Shown: positions 60,684-64,000 of the stretch, one piece after another
How positions within the stretch are numbered: the stretch's first letter is position 1
How the letters are laid out: each line of letters starts with the position of its first letter
Assembly: GCF_017306545.1 (NCBI RefSeq)
Contig: NZ_JAFKID010000024.1
Coordinates: forward strand, 1 to 64,000
Direction of reading: 5' to 3'
Origin: Mesorhizobium sp.
GTDB taxonomy: Bacteria; Pseudomonadota; Alphaproteobacteria; Rhizobiales; Rhizobiaceae
DNA length: 64,000 nt
Notes under the pieces: generated by a model
The model's database searches: none
Told to the model about the DNA's origin: nothing
The model's input: the letters and a program-made list of their open reading frames with translations, nothing else
Made by a program: the position numbers and the translations under genes

Positions 60684-61622
60684 ATGCAAGCGACCGCAGC
60701 GCCGAAGCGCGACAGCCATCCGACCACGTCGGCGACGACGCAGCTCAAGGATATCCGCAAGACCTTGCCGCTGCGCGTTCTGTCGGAAGCCGACTGGCGG
60801 CACTGGACGACGAAGGGCTACGCCATTGTCCGTCAGGCGGTGCCTGCGGCCAATGTGGAACGCCTTGCGGACCTGCTCTGGCGCTTTGACGAGAAGGACC
60901 CCGGCGACCCGTCCACCTGGTACGCGCCGCAACGGCGCGAGCACAAGATGAAGGAGTTGAACAACACCGGCATGCTGGAGATCTACAATCACCAGTACCT
61001 GTGGGACAACCGCATGGAGCAGCGCGTCTACGACACCTTCGTCGATATCTGGGACCGCGAGGACCTGTGGGTGACGATCGACCGCGCCAACCTGAACCCG
61101 CCGAAGAAGGTGAAGGGCAACCCGAACGGCTTCGTTCACTGGGACGTCGACACCTCCATCCGGCCGCTGCCGATCGGCGTGCAGGGCGTTCTCAGCCTGA
61201 AGAAGCAGGACGGCGACGTCGGCGGCTTCCAGTGCGTGCCCTACCTGTTCGAGCATTTCGAGGAGTGGGTGAGGACCCAGCCGGCCGACCGCGACCCGAT
61301 GCACCCCGACATGGCCGGCCTCTCGGTCGTCAACATCGACATGGAGCCGGGCGACCTGATGATCTTCAACTCGCTGCTGGCGCACGGCGTGCGGCCGAAC
61401 CATTCGGACAACCGGGTGCGCATGGCGCAATATGTTTCCATGCACCCGGCCGACTTCGACGACGAGGCGGAGCGGCAAGAGCGCATCCGGCTGTGGCGCG
61501 AACGCGACCATCCCCGGCGCGATGCCTTTCCCGGCGACCCGCGCGCCTGGGAAAAGCACAATGCCGAAACCGCCAGGCTGACGCCGCTCGGCGAAAAGCT
61601 GCTCGGCCTCGCCCGCTGGTGA
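60684..61622 (+). CDS. Phytanoyl-CoA dioxygenase (PhyH) family Fe(II)/2-oxoglutarate oxygenase
   Basis: The 312-residue enzyme has the iron triad H152-W-D154 (GFVHWDVDTS) and H234 (LLAHGVRPNHSDNRVRMAQY), with the downstream arginine for 2-oxoglutarate. It hydroxylates an unactivated carbon of a small substrate using oxygen. Length is normal for bacterial PhyH proteins. It stands alone, controlled presumably by the divergent AraC protein. No CoA ligase is adjacent, so the substrate need not be a CoA ester. Confidence 0.88.
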   Translation: MQATAAPKRDSHPTTSATTQLKDIRKTLPLRVLSEADWRHWTTKGYAIVRQAVPAANVERLADLLWRFDEKDPGDPSTWYAPQRREHKMKELNNTGMLEIYNHQYLWDNRMEQRVYDTFVDIWDREDLWVTIDRANLNPPKKVKGNPNGFVHWDVDTSIRPLPIGVQGVLSLKKQDGDVGGFQCVPYLFEHFEEWVRTQPADRDPMHPDMAGLSVVNIDMEPGDLMIFNSLLAHGVRPNHSDNRVRMAQYVSMHPADFDDEAERQERIRLWRERDHPRRDAFPGDPRAWEKHNAETARLTPLGEKLLGLARW

Positions 61623-61783
61623 GCGTCCGCCGCCGGGGTTGTTTTGCACGCCACCCCGGCACGGCCTGCCAGGCGCCATCCGGTGCCGTTTCGCAGGACG
61701 CGGCCGGTGTGTCGCAGCCTGGCCGCTTCAACCGTCGAAATGCGCGCCGGGCGCGCGCCGCGCTTGCCTCACGGCGCCGGACT
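61623..61783. other. Non-coding stretch after the PhyH gene
   Basis: About 160 GC-rich bases with no recognisable gene or strong structure precede the double-hairpin element. Confidence 0.4.
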
Positions 61784-61886
61784 GCTCTAGATCGTTTCAC
61801 GGAAACGGTGAAACGATCTATCTCTTCGTTCTAGCCGCATTTGTGCGACGCCAGACGATTCCGTCTGGCTGCAAAATGCTCTAGAC
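61783..61886. repeat. Double-hairpin intergenic element flanked by TGCTCTAGA direct repeats
   Basis: TGCTCTAGA occurs at 61783-61791 and 61878-61886. Inside are two perfect hairpins: TAGATCGTTTCAC/GTGAAACGATCTA (13-base stem, 61788-61820) and CCAGACG/CGTCTGG (7-base stem, 61851-61868). The first hairpin is followed by a T-rich stretch and may terminate PhyH transcription. The layout looks like a small mobile or REP-type intergenic unit. Confidence 0.65.
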
Positions 61887-61937
61887 TCCAGCCGCCGGGC
61901 AGGCTCGCCGGGCGGGAGCGGAACGGAGATCGTGGGG

Positions 61938-62618
61938 ATGCGGCTCTTCATCGTTGAAGACGATCCGTACTGGCAGCAGGCGATCCAGGCCATCGTCCAG
62001 CATCAGCCCGAGTTCCGGATCGTCGCCTGTTGCGGCAATCTCGCGCAGGCGCTGCGGACCGTGCAGACCGAGGCCTTCGACCTGATGATCGTCGATCTCG
62101 GCCTGCCGGACGGGTCGGGCATCGACGTCATCCGCGCCGCGCGCCGGCACCAGCCGGAGGCCGACATTCTGGTGGCGACGGTTTTCGCCGACGAGGGAAA
62201 CGTCGTCGCAGCCATCTATGCAGGCGCGACGGGCTATCTGCTGAAGGAAAGCACGCCGGCCCAATGGGGCGCCGCCATCGAGGAATTGCGGGCCGGACAT
62301 TCGCCGATCGACCCGAAAATCGCTCGCCACATTCTCGGCGCCGTCCAGCAGGGGCGCGCGGCAGGCCCCTTCAGGGACCGGAGCCAGGGGCCGGACGCCC
62401 GCGCCGGCGCTGCCGGTCCGAACGACCCCAAGCTGACGCCGCGCGAGATGGAAGTGCTCCAGCTCGTCGCCAAGGGGTTCACGCTCGTCGAGGTCGCCCG
62501 CTTCCTCAACCTGTCGCCGAACACGGCCCGCGTCCATGCGAAAGCCATCTACCGCAAGCTCGAGGTCAGTTCGCGCGGCGAGGCGGTCTTCGAGGCGTCC
62601 GCCCTGGGGCTCATCTGA
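61938..62618 (+). CDS. LuxR/NarL-type response regulator
   Basis: The 226-residue protein has a receiver domain (MRLFIVEDDPYWQQAIQAIV with acidic D8/D9, phospho-acceptor D53 in LMIVDLGLPDGSG, and Lys in TGYLLKESTPA) and a C-terminal LuxR-type helix-turn-helix (LTPREMEVLQLVAKGFTLVE, NLSPNTARVHAKAIYRKL). A roughly 30-residue Gly/Ala/Asp linker separates them. The ATG at 61938 is 9 bases after GGAG; a GTG at 61932 is possible but too close. Its partner is the histidine kinase starting 11 bases downstream. Confidence 0.93.
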   Translation: MRLFIVEDDPYWQQAIQAIVQHQPEFRIVACCGNLAQALRTVQTEAFDLMIVDLGLPDGSGIDVIRAARRHQPEADILVATVFADEGNVVAAIYAGATGYLLKESTPAQWGAAIEELRAGHSPIDPKIARHILGAVQQGRAAGPFRDRSQGPDARAGAAGPNDPKLTPREMEVLQLVAKGFTLVEVARFLNLSPNTARVHAKAIYRKLEVSSRGEAVFEASALGLI

Positions 62619-62628
62619 GCCGGCCGCA

Positions 62629-64000
62629 ATGGAAGCCGCCACGCCCCTGCCCGCCCGCCGCCTTGTCCTGGCGGCCGGCATCGTTCTCGCCTTGGCGATC
62701 ATACCGCTGGCGATCAGTTGGACGATGCCGTTCGCGGCGCTGCTGCAATGGCAACTCGGCGAAGCCAGGCTGACGCTGCTTGCCGGCGACGGCAAAACCG
62801 CGAACTCCGGCCCGCTTGCCGGCGCCACATCGCCGGAAGCGCCGGTTTCCCTGCCCGACGCCTGGAACAAGACGCATCCCGGCTTCGGCGGCACCGGGCG
62901 CTACCGCTTCACCGTGCATGTGGAGCCCGGCGCGGTTGCCGACCGCGCCCTTTATATTCCACGCCTCAGCAACGACGGCGCCCTCGAGATCAACGGCCAG
63001 GCGCTCACCGAACCGGACGACCCCGACAAGGCGGCCTGGCGCTGGAACCGCCCGTTCTATCTCGCCGTTCCCGCCGAGATGCTCCACGCCGGCGACAACA
63101 GCCTTGTCGTCTCCGTCACCGGCGTGGCCAACAGCAGGGCCGGGCTTTCCGCGAGTTACTTCGGGCCTCGCGCCCTGCTCTCGCGCGCCTACGGCCTGCG
63201 CTGGTTCCTCCAGATCGATCTCCTGTGGATCGCCAACCTCACCGTCGTCGTCCTTGCCATACCGCTGTTGTTCAGCTGGCTGCGCGATCCGGCCGGCTCG
63301 GTCAATTACGGCCTGTTCGGCGCCGGCTCGATGCTGTTCGGGCTGCGCAATTTCCACGGCCTGTTCGGCTCTCTTCCGATGCCGGTCGCCTGGTGGTGGC
63401 CGCTCGTCAGTTCCAGCCTTGGCTGGTCGCTCTGCTTCATCTTCGTCTTTCTCCTGCGCGTGTGCGACTATCGCTGGCGCCGGTTCGAAGCGGCGCTGGC
63501 AGCGTTCGCCATCGCCGGCACGATCGCGCTGTTCACCGTCCCGACCGCCCGCTTCATGGCGCTGTCGCCCTGGATCTGGTACATTCCGCTGTTCCTGACC
63601 GGCCTGTTCTGCGTCGGCGCCTTCACCCATCGCACGATCACCAAACCGACGCTGCATCGCGTCGTCCTTCTCGTCGGCGTGCTCGGCCAGCTCGGGCCGG
63701 CGCTCCACGACATCCTGTGGATTCAGGGTTCCGGCTCGTTTTCGAGCGTCCTGTGGATGGCGTTGAGCTTCCCGATGATGCTCATCATGACCAGCGTGCT
63801 CCTGGCCGACGACATGGCCAGGACCAGGGCCGCGCTCGGCAGCATGAACAAGCTCCTCGAAGCGCGTGTCGCCGCCGCCCGCCAGGATATTGAAGCGCTC
63901 TACGAGAGCCGGCGCGCGCGCGAGCACGAGGCGATCGGTTCGGAAGAGCGGCTGCGGCTGATGCGCGACATGCACGACGGCGTGGGCACGCGGCTTTCCC
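62629..64000 (+). CDS. Membrane sensor histidine kinase, NarX/DesK class (partial, cut by window end)
   Basis: From the ATG at 62629 the frame is open to the window edge (457 codons). A first helix (LVLAAGIVLALAIIPLAISW) precedes an extracytoplasmic domain (about 35-190; DAWNKTHPGFGGTGRYRFTV, IPRLSNDGALEINGQALTEP) that looks like a beta-sandwich sensor. About six or seven further membrane segments follow (7TMR-DISM-like). A coiled region then leads to the phospho-acceptor H449 in RLMRDMHDGVGTRL, a HisKA_3 box matching LuxR-type regulators. The ATPase domain lies outside. It pairs with the response regulator just upstream. Confidence 0.88.
   Translation, partial: MEAATPLPARRLVLAAGIVLALAIIPLAISWTMPFAALLQWQLGEARLTLLAGDGKTANSGPLAGATSPEAPVSLPDAWNKTHPGFGGTGRYRFTVHVEPGAVADRALYIPRLSNDGALEINGQALTEPDDPDKAAWRWNRPFYLAVPAEMLHAGDNSLVVSVTGVANSRAGLSASYFGPRALLSRAYGLRWFLQIDLLWIANLTVVVLAIPLLFSWLRDPAGSVNYGLFGAGSMLFGLRNFHGLFGSLPMPVAWWWPLVSSSLGWSLCFIFVFLLRVCDYRWRRFEAALAAFAIAGTIALFTVPTARFMALSPWIWYIPLFLTGLFCVGAFTHRTITKPTLHRVVLLVGVLGQLGPALHDILWIQGSGSFSSVLWMALSFPMMLIMTSVLLADDMARTRAALGSMNKLLEARVAAARQDIEALYESRRAREHEAIGSEERLRLMRDMHDGVGTRLS

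Overview
The window is a high-GC (roughly 65% by eye) chromosomal or large-replicon segment from an alphaproteobacterium, most likely a member of the Hyphomicrobiales close to Mesorhizobium/Phyllobacteriaceae. The evidence is the density of ABC importers paired with catabolic enzymes, the Aap-type general amino-acid transporter remnant, and mosaic palindromic intergenic repeats with GGGGAGAA-type hairpins that resemble rhizobial RIME-like elements. No rRNA, tRNA, CRISPR array, intact transposase or replication gene was seen. Almost everything is accessory catabolism, organised as 'importer + enzymes + regulator' modules.

Layout. 1-2710: end of a branched-chain-amino-acid-type (Liv) ABC system with its own LysR regulator. 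3117-8934: RraA-like aldolase, a metal-dependent amidohydrolase, a GlcD-type FAD dehydrogenase, an HpcH/HpaI aldolase, and a small AtzG-like protein translationally coupled to an amidase. 9240-12099: MaoC, CaiB and a signal-less solute-binding-fold protein in one tight operon. 12143-13830: fuconolactonase-type hydrolase and an IclR regulator. 14018-24582: a sugar ABC importer (SBP, two permeases, ATPase) followed by a mutarotase, two enolase-superfamily dehydratases, an oxidoreductase, a MaoC protein, an SDR and a fumarylacetoacetate-hydrolase-family enzyme. This is a non-phosphorylating L-fucose-type pathway ending in pyruvate and lactate.

24583-27318 is a decayed zone: two small ORFs, a mosaic pseudogene that splices two pieces of an aapQ permease to the C-terminus of an amidohydrolase, and an aapJ binding-protein gene whose start codon is out of frame by a one-base deletion. 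27491-43809 holds two GntR/FCD regulators, a hydantoin/Asp-Glu racemase family protein, a flavin reductase, a complete dipeptide-type ABC importer, four amidohydrolases and a second orphan binding protein. A shared ATTGT-N2-ACAAT operator appears in all four promoter regions of this block, suggesting one regulon for a nitrogenous (ureido, hydantoin or heterocyclic) substrate.

43866-45665 is recQ. 45751-59666 is a second dipeptide-type importer, a RidA protein, two related phytoene-dehydrogenase-like FAD enzymes flanking a kynurenine-formamidase/isatin-hydrolase-type cyclase, a MarR regulator and a two-gene indolepyruvate:ferredoxin oxidoreductase. Together they look like an aromatic or indolic compound pathway. 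59700-61622 is an AraC regulator divergent from a phytanoyl-CoA-dioxygenase-like enzyme. 61938-64000 is a LuxR-type response regulator and the start of its membrane histidine kinase, cut by the window edge.

Function calls rest on reading translated motifs and gene context only; substrates are inferred, not shown.
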